Part shown: one piece after another, positions 8,378-16,595 of the stretch
Position numbering within the stretch: position 1 is the stretch's first letter
Layout: each line of letters starts with the position of its first letter
Assembly (NCBI RefSeq): GCF_014842915.1
Contig: NZ_JACYXI010000001.1
Location: 1-64,000, forward strand
Length of the DNA stretch: 64,000 nucleotides
Reading direction: 5' to 3'
Source: Roseibium litorale
GTDB taxonomy: Bacteria; Pseudomonadota; Alphaproteobacteria; Rhizobiales; Stappiaceae
The notes under the pieces: model-generated
What the model saw: only the letters and a program-made list of their open reading frames with translations
Told to the model about the DNA's origin: nothing
Databases searched by the model: none
Made by a program: the position numbers and the translations under genes

Positions 8378-8812
8378 ATGAAAAAGCTTCCGCTTGCCCC
8401 GATCCAGCGCCAGAGCGAGAACACGCTCTCCCTGATCAACATCGTCTTCCTGATGCTGATCTTCTTCCTTGTGGCCGGGCAGCTCGCGCCCCCGCTGGAC
8501 AAATCAGTCACCATGATCGACAGCGAGGATGCGCCTCCGGTTCCCCCGCCCCATGCGCTGGTCGTGCACGCTGACGGCAGTCTCCATTACATGGGGGAGC
8601 CAATCACCGTAGAAGAGTTCCTGATCCGCCGCCCCGAAACCACGGCAGCTGCCGCTAGCGCCTCAGCGGCAGACGGGACCGGCGCACCGGACGAAGCTCT
8701 GAGGATCATTGCCGACAAGGACACGCAAGCTGTCACGCTCCTGGATGTAGTCTCGGACCTTCAGAAGGCAGGCGCCGGACGTATGACCATCGTGACGGCG
8801 AGGTCAAAATGA
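8378..8812 (+). CDS. second ExbD-like protein, with Asn in place of the proton-carrying Asp
   Basis: A 144-residue ExbD/TolR relative if the ATG at 8378 is used; a TTG at 8336 with GGAG just upstream would give 158 residues. The transmembrane helix reads LSLINIVFLMLIFFLVAG, so the key aspartate seen as LID in the first ExbD is replaced by asparagine (AAC at 8438-8440). The periplasmic domain is longer, with an Ala-rich insert near residues 85-105. Its last bases overlap the tonB start (ATGA at 8809-8812). It probably forms a mixed dimer with ExbD or plays a structural role. Confidence 0.85.
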   Translation: MKKLPLAPIQRQSENTLSLINIVFLMLIFFLVAGQLAPPLDKSVTMIDSEDAPPVPPPHALVVHADGSLHYMGEPITVEEFLIRRPETTAAAASASAADGTGAPDEALRIIADKDTQAVTLLDVVSDLQKAGAGRMTIVTARSK

Positions 8813-9795
8813 CCACCGACGTTCTGGACCCGCCGCGCCTCTCCGGCCTTGCGCTGGCGCTTGCCCTGTCGCTCGCGGCCCATGGTGGCCTTGCCATGTG
8901 GTATTTTGCCAAGGCGCCTGATGAGGTGCTCATTGCTGGCGGCGGCGCAAACCAGGCATTGACCCTGGGGGACGCCTTTGACGACATGCTCGTGGAAGGC
9001 ACGGAAATCGCGGAGCTTCAGCCGGAAGCAGTGACGGAAGAAGAAGCCGAGCCGGTGAAGCCGCTTCAACAGAAGCCAATCGAGGATGTCATCCAGCAAT
9101 CCCAAACGGCCCAGCTGACGGCAAGGGCCGTCGACAGCACCATCGAAGGCAGCTTTGTGGAATCCGAAGAGCCGCGGGAGCTGCCGCTTGAGCCCTTGGC
9201 CGCCGTTCAGCCCCAGGAAATTCAGCCTGTCGAACAAGCGCCAAAGGAAACGGTTCAGCCGGAGCCTGAAAAGCCCCTGGAAACAGCAACGGAGCAACCG
9301 GTGGAACCAGTTCCTCTGCCGGTTGCCAGGCCTGAAACGCCGCCGGAAGTCCACAAGCCAGTGAAGCGGACCGAAACCGCGAAGGTTCAAAAGAAGGAAA
9401 CCACGAAGCCCGCCGTCAAGTCCGGCCCGGAAGCAGGTGCTGGTGGCCAGAGCAATGCAAACGCACAAAAAGGCGGGGCCAGGACAACAGGCTCCGGCGC
9501 AGAAGGCAATGCCGCCGTTTCCAACTATCCGGGCAAGGTCGCACGCGCGCTGCGCCGGGCGCTGCGCTATCCGTCAGCCGCCAAGCGCAAGCGGATCACC
9601 GGAGAGGTCTACGTCAGTTTCACGGTCAAACAGTCCGGACAGTTGTCCAACGTCTCCGTCATCCGCAGCTCGGGATCGGACATACTGGACAAGGCGGCTT
9701 TGGAAACGGTCCGCCGCGCGTCGCCCTTCCCACCCATTCCGCCAGAGGCGGGACGCAGTTCCTGGCCATTCCGGCTGCCCATCTCGTTCAACTAG
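8809..9795 (+). CDS. tonB: energy transducer TonB
   Basis: A 328-residue protein with one N-terminal membrane helix (LALALALSLAAHGGLAMWYF), a long Glu/Pro/Lys-rich spacer (residues ~60-230) that can span the periplasm, and a C-terminal TonB domain starting at YPGKVARALRRALRYP and containing GEVYVSFTVKQSGQL and the SSG..LD.AALETVRRASPFPP block. It contacts outer-membrane receptors; no receptor gene is present in this window. Its TAG stop is made from the TA target duplication plus the first G of the IS element that follows. Confidence 0.95.
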   Translation: MTTDVLDPPRLSGLALALALSLAAHGGLAMWYFAKAPDEVLIAGGGANQALTLGDAFDDMLVEGTEIAELQPEAVTEEEAEPVKPLQQKPIEDVIQQSQTAQLTARAVDSTIEGSFVESEEPRELPLEPLAAVQPQEIQPVEQAPKETVQPEPEKPLETATEQPVEPVPLPVARPETPPEVHKPVKRTETAKVQKKETTKPAVKSGPEAGAGGQSNANAQKGGARTTGSGAEGNAAVSNYPGKVARALRRALRYPSAAKRKRITGEVYVSFTVKQSGQLSNVSVIRSSGSDILDKAALETVRRASPFPPIPPEAGRSSWPFRLPISFN

Positions 9796-9859
9796 GCTCA
9801 GGACCTATTAATTTGCATTAAGACGGGCGATGTGATTCAGGGTGGCAAAGGAGTTTGCC

Positions 9860-10228
9860 ATGTCTGATTTGTTTCTGCTGTCGCCCGCCCAGATGTCCAG
9901 GATGGAACCGTTCTTTCCGCTTTCTCATGGTGTTCCGCGTGTCGATGACCGGCGGGTGATTTCAGGTATCATTTATGTGCTCAAGCATGGCCTTCAGTGG
10001 AAGGATGCACCGAGAGGCTATGGGCCTTACAAGACGCTCTACAACCGCTTCCGGCGGTGGGCGGAACTTGGTGTGTTTGACAGGATTTTCAGCAGCTTGG
10101 CAGCCAATGATGGGGCGCCGGACACGATGATGATCGATGCGACACACCTCAAGGCCCATCGCACCGCGTCGAGCCTGGTAAAAGGGGGCTTCTTTCCCGT
10201 CACATTGGCCGGACGAAGGGTGGATTGA
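9860..10228 (+). CDS. IS5-family transposase, ORF A (N-terminal half)
   Basis: The ATG at 9860 follows AAAGGAG. The 122-residue product holds the helix-turn-helix region (GVPRVDDRRVISGIIYVL, GLQWKDAPRGYGPYKTLYNR) and the first catalytic Asp (MIDATHLKAHRTAS). The frame ends at 10228. The A-rich/G-rich run at 10181-10188 (AAAGGGGG preceded by another A) is a likely -1 slippage site that joins it to ORF B. Confidence 0.88.
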   Translation: MSDLFLLSPAQMSRMEPFFPLSHGVPRVDDRRVISGIIYVLKHGLQWKDAPRGYGPYKTLYNRFRRWAELGVFDRIFSSLAANDGAPDTMMIDATHLKAHRTASSLVKGGFFPVTLAGRRVD

Positions 10229-10623
10229 ACACCAAGCTGCATGCCGTGTGCGATGGCGAAGGCCGGCCCATCGCAATGTGTCTGACGGCCGGACAGGTTT
10301 CCGATCATGTGGGAGCCAAAATCCTGTACCCGGCGCTGCCTGATGGCGGCAATGCGACCATGATCGCGGACAAGGGATACGATTCAGATGAATACCGCGC
10401 TGCGCTTGAAGCCAAAGGGATAAAATCCTGCATTCCACCGCACAAAGGCCGGAAGGCACCGGCTGAATTTTGCAAAACCAAATATAAACAACGCCATAAG
10501 ATCGAGAACATGTTCGGGCGGCTGAAAGACTGGCGACGTATCGCCACCCGATATGACCGAAGAGCCGATGTCTTCATGGCCGCAATCACCATCGCAACAA
10601 TCATCATATGGTGGATTCAATGA
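10225..10623 (+). CDS. IS5-family transposase, ORF B (C-terminal half)
   Basis: Continues the DDE transposase in the -1 frame; the conserved HIGRTKGGLNTKLHAVCDG junction is readable in this frame from about 10201, upstream of the formal TTG, showing that a fused product from 9860 to 10623 is the real enzyme. The second catalytic Asp lies in IADKGYDSDEYR and the Glu in HKIENMFGRLKDWRRIATRYDR. Confidence 0.88.
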   Translation: MNTKLHAVCDGEGRPIAMCLTAGQVSDHVGAKILYPALPDGGNATMIADKGYDSDEYRAALEAKGIKSCIPPHKGRKAPAEFCKTKYKQRHKIENMFGRLKDWRRIATRYDRRADVFMAAITIATIIIWWIQ

Positions 10624-10635
10624 GTCCTGAGCCTA

Positions 10636-10899
10636 GGGTGTGGCCCCATAAATTTGAAGGTAATGGCGCGTCAACTGGCACCGAAAGGCAAGGCGAGAGG
10701 CGAAAAGCGGGCTTTATGCCCGGTTGAGACGCTCAACGCCGCCTTTCACAGCCAGTTGCGCGTCATGTAAGGATTTGGCGAATTCGTCCGGCTACAGAGT
10801 TGCAAGACTTTGAAAGCCATAAGGCTTCCTGCAGCCTTGCGCCTTGTATCCAAACAAATTCGCTCAAACCATTGCCTTCAAATTTATGGGTCCACACCC
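10636..10899. mobile_element. MITE-like element, 264 bp, non-coding
   Basis: The ends are 31-bp inverted repeats that match at 29 positions: the left arm starts GGGTGTGGCCCCATAAATTT at 10636 and the right arm (10869-10899) reads the same in reverse complement apart from two bases. Inside lie nested imperfect dyads (arms near 10664-10679 and 10751-10765) and a GCGGGC/GCCCG hairpin, so the whole element can fold into a long hairpin. It encodes nothing. No clear target duplication is seen on the right side (flank AAGG). The neighbouring IS is inserted right at its left edge. Confidence 0.75.
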
Positions 10900-11374
10900 A
10901 AGGCGAACGAAGGTTCCATCAGGCCATTTGCTGCGGATTTTTCCGCCGCTCGCGAAGATGTGAGCGTTGCCTAGCTCTTCACGATCCACCTTCACAAAAC
11001 TTCCCCTGAGTAAGAAAAGTCACCGGAAGAAATTTATTTTTCCGCATCAGAAACCGGAAATTGTCCTTCCAAAACAAATCCGTCGCCTGAAAAAACGTTA
11101 ACGTTTAGGGCGGAAGGTTTGCGGCATACGGTCAGGCATTTAAATCACAGACTCGTGAAGTCACTGGAAAAATCGGCCCTCAGCACCCAATTTGTTAACA
11201 AATAGTTAATTTATAACTTTGCTTTCTTGCGGTTTTTTTGACCATTTGAGAGAATTGTGGTGCAAAAATGGCAAGAACATGACTTGAGCGGTTGGATGCG
11301 GCGATCCAGAAAATCGGGAACCAGACCGGCACCATCGCGTTAATGTTCATGAAAATCCCAAACGGGAGGTCGTC
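10900..11374. other. AT-rich intergenic region with two GTTAAC-centred palindromes
   Basis: No gene seen. AAACGTTAACGTTT (11093-11106) is a perfect 14-bp palindrome and TTTGTTAACAAA (11191-11202) a perfect 12-bp one, with centres 97 bp apart. They precede the exported-protein gene at 11375 and could be operators of it. Confidence 0.5.
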
Positions 11375-12058
11375 ATGGAACAGCTTTGGACAGAAAACAC
11401 GTGCACTAACTCCGGAACCCGCAGCAAGGCCCTGCCAGCAGCGTTTCGCGCTGGCGTCGCAGGTGTGCTGATCGCCGCCACCTGCTTGGGAACGTCTCCC
11501 GCGATGGCCTTTAGCAAAACCACTCTGGACCACGCGCCCCAAAAAACGGTTGTGCTTGACGAAGACAAACTGGCCGTCACGGTCTCTGCTGCATCCGAAA
11601 GCCAGACAGACCCGCTCGACAGTGAAATGACCATATGGGTCGGCGAAGTGCAGATCCAGGGCCGAAACACGGTGTGGGTCGAGCTGATCGACAGTTATGG
11701 CGAGGTGGTCTACGAAAGCGAAGTGGGAACAAATGAAACCCATCTTCTGCCCGACGGCCGCGCTGTCGTCGTCCGTGACCTGCATTCCGACACCAATGTG
11801 GCCAAGCTGGACACTTCCCGGGTGATCTCGGACACGCCCATGCTGGTGACACGCCGGGTGGTAGAGTCTCCTGAAACCTCGGCATCGGTCGAATTCGTGG
11901 AAGCTGCCCCTGCCCCCAAACAGGATAAGCACTCCCCCATGCTGAACATCGCATCTGTCGGACAGGTGATCTGGGCCAATATCGTCGCCTTCTTCGACGC
12001 GGCAGCCACCAGAATTCAGGTTGCATGGAATTGGATCAAGGACACCCTGCCAGCCTGA
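11375..12058 (+). CDS. exported hypothetical protein, 227 aa
   Basis: Not recognised. An unusually long N-region (about 20 residues) precedes a hydrophobic stretch (FRAGVAGVLIAATCLGTSPA) and an AMA-F cleavage site at about residue 45. The mature protein is a soluble, acidic domain rich in beta pattern (DSEMTIWVGEVQIQGRNTVW), followed by a linker and a C-terminal amphipathic/hydrophobic segment (SVGQVIWANIVAFFDAAATR). A GGGAGGTCGTC Shine-Dalgarno-like run lies just upstream. Probably periplasmic or membrane-associated. Confidence 0.7.
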   Translation: MEQLWTENTCTNSGTRSKALPAAFRAGVAGVLIAATCLGTSPAMAFSKTTLDHAPQKTVVLDEDKLAVTVSAASESQTDPLDSEMTIWVGEVQIQGRNTVWVELIDSYGEVVYESEVGTNETHLLPDGRAVVVRDLHSDTNVAKLDTSRVISDTPMLVTRRVVESPETSASVEFVEAAPAPKQDKHSPMLNIASVGQVIWANIVAFFDAAATRIQVAWNWIKDTLPA

Positions 12059-12150
12059 GCGGGCCTTACAACCTCCAAAGACCCAAATTGGCCGGATCCT
12101 GCATCCGGTCAATTTTTTAATGGTTTCCGCAACTTATTTGTGCCGACCGA

Positions 12151-12180
12151 TGATCCAGCTCCTTTTCGCCTCCGTAAGCT
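12151..12180 (+). promoter_or_regulatory. ECF (RpoE/ChrR-type) promoter of the FAD-DUF1365-cfa operon
   Basis: TGATCC (12151-12156), an 18-bp spacer and TAAGCT (12175-12180). This resembles the TGATC-N18-TAWGT-like promoter of the singlet-oxygen sigma factor RpoE of Rhodobacter. The same layout recurs upstream of the SDR and chrR-like genes in this window. It sits 60 bp before the start codon at 12241. Confidence 0.7.
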
Positions 12181-12240
12181 GCCCAGTAAGACAGACGAGC
12201 GGGCCGTATTGGTCTGGCCTCCAGCAGAAGGAAGCTGCTT

Positions 12241-13536
12241 ATGCGGATTGCCGTGATCGGTTCAGGGATAGCGGGAAACAGCGCAGCCTGGGCTTTGAGC
12301 GCCGGTCATCAGGTCGTCCTTTACGAAAAGCGGCTGCGACCGGGTGGCCATAGTGCCACTGTCGACATCGACTATGACGGCGTCCCTCTTTCCGTCGACA
12401 CGGGTTTCATCGTTTACAACGAGTTGAACTATCCCAATTTCACCGCCCTTCTCGACCATCTCTGCGTCAAGACCGAAGCCAGCGACATGAGCTTCGCCCT
12501 TTCACGGGACGAAGGCAGCCTCGAATGGTCCGGGCAAAATCTCAACACGGTGTTTGCCCGGCGGGCCAACCTCCTGTCCCCGCGCTTTCTGCGCATGCTC
12601 CGGGAGATTTTCCGCTTCAACAAGGCCTGCGCCCAGGATCTTGCCGCAGGACGTCTGACCGGTCTGAGCCTTGGAGACTATCTGTCCCGCAATGGCTACT
12701 CGGACTTCTTCCTGCAAAACTATCTTCTGCCCATGGGGGCCGCCATCTGGTCGACGCCTGTCGAGGAAATGCGGGCCTATCCGGCAGAGAGCTTCGTCTC
12801 CTTTTTCGAGAACCACCGGCTGATCAACTTCGACCGTCCCGTCTGGCGCACGGTGTCCGGCGGCAGCCGCAACTACGTGCGCAAGCTGCTCGCCCCGCTC
12901 GAAGGGCATATCCGCTATGGCGCCATGGTCACGGGCATCCGCCGCGAGGGGGGCAAGGTGCACGTGACGGACAGCCTTGGAGGTCAGGATACGTTCGACC
13001 AGGTGATCCTTGCCGGTCACACCGACCAGAACCTCGCCATGCTGGATGATGCGTCACCTGATGAGCGCGCGATTTTGAGTGCCATCCGCTACCGGCCCAA
13101 CAACGTCTATCTCCACCGGGACCTGTCCCTGATGCCAAAGCGCCGCAGAGCCTGGGCATCCTGGAATTACATGGCCTGGTCCGACGGCGAAGAGACAAGG
13201 GACGTGACGGTCAGCTACTGGATGAACCGGCTGCAGAACCTGGATCACAGCCGTCCGCTTGTGGTCACCCTGAACCCGCCCGTTCCACCGCGCGAGGATT
13301 TGACCTTCGCCCATTTCGTCTATGATCATCCGCAGTTCGATGCAGCGGCTCTTGCAGCCCAGCGCCAGCTCAGCAGCATTCAAGGCGTCAACAATACCTG
13401 GTTCTGCGGTGCATGGGCAGGCTATGGCTTTCACGAGGACGGTTTGAAGTCCGGCTTGAGCGTTGCCCGGCAACTCGGGGCTACACTGCCTTGGGAAACC
13501 CGCCTCACCAACCCTGTACTGGAAGCTGCCGAATGA
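12241..13536 (+). CDS. FAD-dependent oxidoreductase/desaturase-like protein (amine oxidase fold), UfaD-like candidate
   Basis: A 431-residue flavoprotein. The N terminus is a Rossmann dinucleotide fold (MRIAVIGSGIAGNSAAWALS; then YEKRLRPGGHSATV), and the C terminus closes with the FAD-binding NTWFCGAWAGYGFHEDGLKS block. Proteins of this type sit with DUF1365 and Cfa-like genes and act on unsaturated or methylated acyl chains; in Rhodobacter sphaeroides a fatty-acid desaturase, UfaD, belongs to furan fatty-acid synthesis. That this gene is its counterpart is inference from context. AAGGAAG precedes the start; the stop overlaps the next gene by four bases. Confidence 0.85.
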   Translation: MRIAVIGSGIAGNSAAWALSAGHQVVLYEKRLRPGGHSATVDIDYDGVPLSVDTGFIVYNELNYPNFTALLDHLCVKTEASDMSFALSRDEGSLEWSGQNLNTVFARRANLLSPRFLRMLREIFRFNKACAQDLAAGRLTGLSLGDYLSRNGYSDFFLQNYLLPMGAAIWSTPVEEMRAYPAESFVSFFENHRLINFDRPVWRTVSGGSRNYVRKLLAPLEGHIRYGAMVTGIRREGGKVHVTDSLGGQDTFDQVILAGHTDQNLAMLDDASPDERAILSAIRYRPNNVYLHRDLSLMPKRRRAWASWNYMAWSDGEETRDVTVSYWMNRLQNLDHSRPLVVTLNPPVPPREDLTFAHFVYDHPQFDAAALAAQRQLSSIQGVNNTWFCGAWAGYGFHEDGLKSGLSVARQLGATLPWETRLTNPVLEAAE

Positions 13537-14381
13537 TCTGCTCCGCACGGCCCACCAGCATGAGCGAAAACGGACCGCCACCGGAGGCGGCGATGACGCT
13601 TTATACCGGGCCGGTCATGCATGCGCGGATGAAGCCAAAGGAGCACCGCTTCAGCTACGAGGTCTTCAGCATCCTGATTGATCTCGACAGATTGGAAGAA
13701 GCGGACAAGTTGGCTCCGCTCTTCTCGATAGGCCGCTTCAACCTTGCCAGCTTCCACCCGGGTGATCATGGCCCCAGAGACGGATCTGACCTGCGCCAGC
13801 ATGCGGACCGGCTGCTGGCCGGTGAAGGTGTTCCCCGGCCAGACCGGGTGCTGCTGCTCTGCTACCCGCGTATCCTGGGCCATGTCTTCAACCCTCTGGC
13901 CGTCTATTACGCCTATGATCCGGCAGGCAATCTGACGGGTGTGATCTATGAAGTGCGCAACACCTTTGGTGGAATGCATCACTATGTGATCCCGGTGCAT
14001 GACGGAGAGCTCAGTGAGGCAGGCCTGCGCCAGCAGCAAGAGAAGCTTTTCTATGTTTCGCCCTTTGTCAGCATGGAACAGACCTACCGCTTCCGGCTGC
14101 TTCCCCCCGGAGAGACCGTGCGGATCCGCATTCTGGAGAGCGACGGAGAGGGCCCTCTTCTTTCGGCCACCTTCAACGCCAAGATGCAACCTTTCACCTC
14201 AACTGCACTTTTGAAGCTCTGCACAAAGATCCCGTTGCTGCCTCTCAAGGTGATCTTCGGCATCCATTGGGAGGCCTTTAAAATTTGGCGCAAAGGTGTA
14301 CGATTTCATCCACGACCCGCAGGAGAGCCGTCCGGAAAGATTACTCCGGACCGGACCGGCGGATCGCTGAAAGCTGGTTGA
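13533..14381 (+). CDS. DUF1365 family protein
   Basis: A 282-residue protein of the DUF1365 family (VMHARMKPKEHRFSYEVF at the N terminus, LLCYPRILGHVFNPLAVYYA in the middle, EVRNTFGGMHHYV further on), which accompanies Cfa-like enzymes and FAD oxidases in many bacteria. The start ATG at 13533 overlaps the upstream TGA (ATGA), indicating translational coupling. Biochemical role uncertain; an association with the fatty-acid-modifying enzymes on either side is the best-supported idea. Confidence 0.88.
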   Translation: MICSARPTSMSENGPPPEAAMTLYTGPVMHARMKPKEHRFSYEVFSILIDLDRLEEADKLAPLFSIGRFNLASFHPGDHGPRDGSDLRQHADRLLAGEGVPRPDRVLLLCYPRILGHVFNPLAVYYAYDPAGNLTGVIYEVRNTFGGMHHYVIPVHDGELSEAGLRQQQEKLFYVSPFVSMEQTYRFRLLPPGETVRIRILESDGEGPLLSATFNAKMQPFTSTALLKLCTKIPLLPLKVIFGIHWEAFKIWRKGVRFHPRPAGEPSGKITPDRTGGSLKAG

Positions 14382-14445
14382 AGTCATTCACATGCTGCCA
14401 CTCGCAAAACGGGCTGAATGACCGATATGGAGGCTGACGCGACCC

Positions 14446-15675
14446 ATGACTGACGCTCTTGTCATTACCCGCCAGAATGCACGCACTGCCATGGCCGGGC
14501 TTCCCCGGCTCACAAAACTGGGATTCAAGATCCTGCTGTCCCTGCGCTACGGCAGGTTGAAGGTGACGACCCCGGATGGAAGGGCCTTCCTGTTTGAAGG
14601 GCAGGAAGCAGGACCTTCGGCTGAGCTCAATGTCCATGACTGGCGTTTTCCGAAAATGGTCATCCAGGGCGGCGACGTTGGTGTCGGCGAAGCCTTCATG
14701 GCCGGCTACTGGTCTTCTCCCGACATTACGACCTTTCTGGAGCTCTTCTGCATCAACCGGGATGCGACGGTTGACGCTTTGAACGGCCGACCTGTCGTCC
14801 GGCTGCTTCTGTCCCTGCGTCACTGGCTCAATGCCAACACCCGCAAGGGATCCCGGCGCAACATCTCCGCCCACTATGATCTGGGGAATGCCTTCTACCG
14901 GGAATGGCTCGACCCGACGATGACCTATTCCTCGGCGATCTTTGACGAGAGCACACAGGACCTCGAGACCGCCCAGCGCCTGAAATACGCTTCACTGGCC
15001 CGCGAGGCCGACATCCGTCCGGGCCATGAGGTTCTGGAAATCGGCTGCGGCTGGGGCGGTTTTGCCGAATTCGCCGGAAAGGAAATCGGCGCCAGTGTAC
15101 GCGCGCTGACGATCTCGAAGGAGCAGTTCGACTTCGCCAGTGAGCGCATCTTCAAGGCGGGGCTGAACGAGCGGGTCAAAGTGGTATTCCAGGATTACCG
15201 GGACGAACGGGGCACCTTCGACCGCATCGCCTCGATCGAGATGTTCGAGGCTGTGGGGGAACGCTACTGGCCGACCTATTTCCAGCAGCTGTCCGCTTGC
15301 CTGAGGCCCGGCGGCAAGGCAGGCCTGCAGATCATCACCATTCAGGACCGCATGTTCGACGACTACCGGCGGACACCGGACTTCATCCAGCGGCACATCT
15401 TTCCGGGCGGCATGCTTCCGCCCCCCGGCAAGCTGGAGGAAATCGGCAAGCGCCTTGGTCTGGATCTCGCCAATCAGAAGATCTTCGGTCAGGACTATGC
15501 GCGCACCTTGGCAGAATGGCGCTCCCGCTTCCGCGAAGCCTGGCCACGCATCAGCCCCCTTGGCTTCGACGAGCGCTTCAAGCGGCTGTGGGAGTTCTAT
15601 CTCCACTATTGCGAGGCAGGCTTCCGGTCAGGGAACATCGACGTGCGCCAGATGGTTTACGTCAAGCAAGGCTGA
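14446..15675 (+). CDS. cfa: cyclopropane-fatty-acyl-phospholipid synthase family SAM methyltransferase
   Basis: A 409-residue enzyme that transfers a methylene/methyl group from S-adenosylmethionine to double bonds of phospholipid acyl chains. The SAM-binding motif VLEIGCGWGGFAEFA is near residue 195, preceded by the family block ISAHYDLGNAFYREWLDPTMTYS; the active-site region GLQIITIQD and RHIFPGGMLP follows. Last gene of the ECF-promoter operon. Whether it makes cyclopropane rings or methylated (furan-precursor) acyl chains cannot be decided from sequence. Confidence 0.9.
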   Translation: MTDALVITRQNARTAMAGLPRLTKLGFKILLSLRYGRLKVTTPDGRAFLFEGQEAGPSAELNVHDWRFPKMVIQGGDVGVGEAFMAGYWSSPDITTFLELFCINRDATVDALNGRPVVRLLLSLRHWLNANTRKGSRRNISAHYDLGNAFYREWLDPTMTYSSAIFDESTQDLETAQRLKYASLAREADIRPGHEVLEIGCGWGGFAEFAGKEIGASVRALTISKEQFDFASERIFKAGLNERVKVVFQDYRDERGTFDRIASIEMFEAVGERYWPTYFQQLSACLRPGGKAGLQIITIQDRMFDDYRRTPDFIQRHIFPGGMLPPPGKLEEIGKRLGLDLANQKIFGQDYARTLAEWRSRFREAWPRISPLGFDERFKRLWEFYLHYCEAGFRSGNIDVRQMVYVKQG

Positions 15676-15711
15676 GTTCTCATACCTGAGAAGCAATGGA
15701 AGAAGAGCTGA

Positions 15712-16524
15712 TTACAAGCTCTTCTTCGACCAGCCGGTCGCCTTTGCCACGAGCCGGAAGTAGAGGCTGTAAGGCAAGAGGCGGAGCAGCTTGAGCTGGG
15801 TGACAAAGCCTCTGGGAAAATAGATCTCGAACTGAGCGGGCCGTTGCAGGCCCGCCGCAATCTCCTCCGCCGCCCGGTCCACCGTGATGATGTCCGGCAT
15901 CGGAAATGGGTTCTGAGCTGTGGCGGGCGTGTCGACGAACCCCGGACAGATGACCTGAATGGCGATGCCTGCCTTGTCGAGATCGAACTTCAGCGCCTCG
16001 GCCATGTTGATCAAACCGGCCTTGGTTGCCCCATAGGCCGCAGAGGTCGGCAGACCGGCATAACCGGCGCTGGACGAGACAATCGCGATTTGCCCCTTGC
16101 CTCTGGTCTTCATTGTCTCAATGGCGGGCAGCAGCACATTCACGGTTCCCATCAGATTGACGTCGATCGTTTTGCGCCACTCTTCAGGATTTCCCGCAAG
16201 CCCGTCCTGGGGCCGATAAACCCCGGCGTTGGCCACCAATACCGCAAGCGGCGCAACCTCTGTTTCGATCTGCTGGAGAATGGCGCTCATGGCGTCAGCA
16301 TCAGTCACATCCCCGGGAAAGCTGACGATGCGCCCGGGAAGAGCCGCGGCCTCGGCCACAAGGGCCGAAAGCTTTCCCTCCGAGCGCGCCGTGACGGCCA
16401 CCCGCCATCCCTCACCGGCAAGCATCAGGGCCAATGCCCGGCCAATGCCGGAACTTGCCCCTGTTATCCAGACACAACCGTCTTCCGGCTTGGCAGCTTT
16501 GAGGGACACTTGAGACCCGGCCAT
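15712..16524 (-). CDS. SDR-family NAD(P)-dependent oxidoreductase
   Basis: A 270-residue short-chain dehydrogenase. It shows the cofactor motif TGASSGIGRAL (~residues 20-30), NAGVY (~95) and the catalytic SSAGY...YGATKAG triad. A perfect AAAGGAG lies before the start. It is convergent with cfa and its upstream region carries the same ECF-type promoter as cfa and the chrR-like gene, so it likely belongs to the same stress response. Substrate unknown. Confidence 0.9.
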   Translation of the reverse strand: MAGSQVSLKAAKPEDGCVWITGASSGIGRALALMLAGEGWRVAVTARSEGKLSALVAEAAALPGRIVSFPGDVTDADAMSAILQQIETEVAPLAVLVANAGVYRPQDGLAGNPEEWRKTIDVNLMGTVNVLLPAIETMKTRGKGQIAIVSSSAGYAGLPTSAAYGATKAGLINMAEALKFDLDKAGIAIQVICPGFVDTPATAQNPFPMPDIITVDRAAEEIAAGLQRPAQFEIYFPRGFVTQLKLLRLLPYSLYFRLVAKATGWSKKSL

Positions 16525-16550
16525 GACAACTCCTTTCGCAGCAATAGATC

Positions 16551-16580
16551 AATCTACGCGCTCAAGCTGTTGCCGGATCA
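16551..16580 (-). promoter_or_regulatory. ECF (RpoE/ChrR-type) promoter of the SDR gene
   Basis: On the minus strand, TGATCC (16580-16575), an 18-bp spacer and TAGATT (16556-16551). It lies in the short gap between the chrR-like stop and the SDR start, 27 bp before the ATG. Confidence 0.6.
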
Positions 16581-16595
16581 GGGAAACTTTGTAGA

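Larger units (their letters stand above)
9795..10633 (+). mobile_element. complete IS5-family insertion sequence, 839 bp
   Basis: Both ends show inverted repeats starting GGCTCAGGAC (left 9795-9804; right, reversed, ending at 10633), with further partial match inward. The flanks are TA on each side (9793-9794 and 10634-10635), the 2-bp duplication expected for the IS427-type branch, in a CTAG context. Two overlapping frames encode a DDE transposase with a -1 frameshift. All core motifs look intact, so it may be active. Confidence 0.9.
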
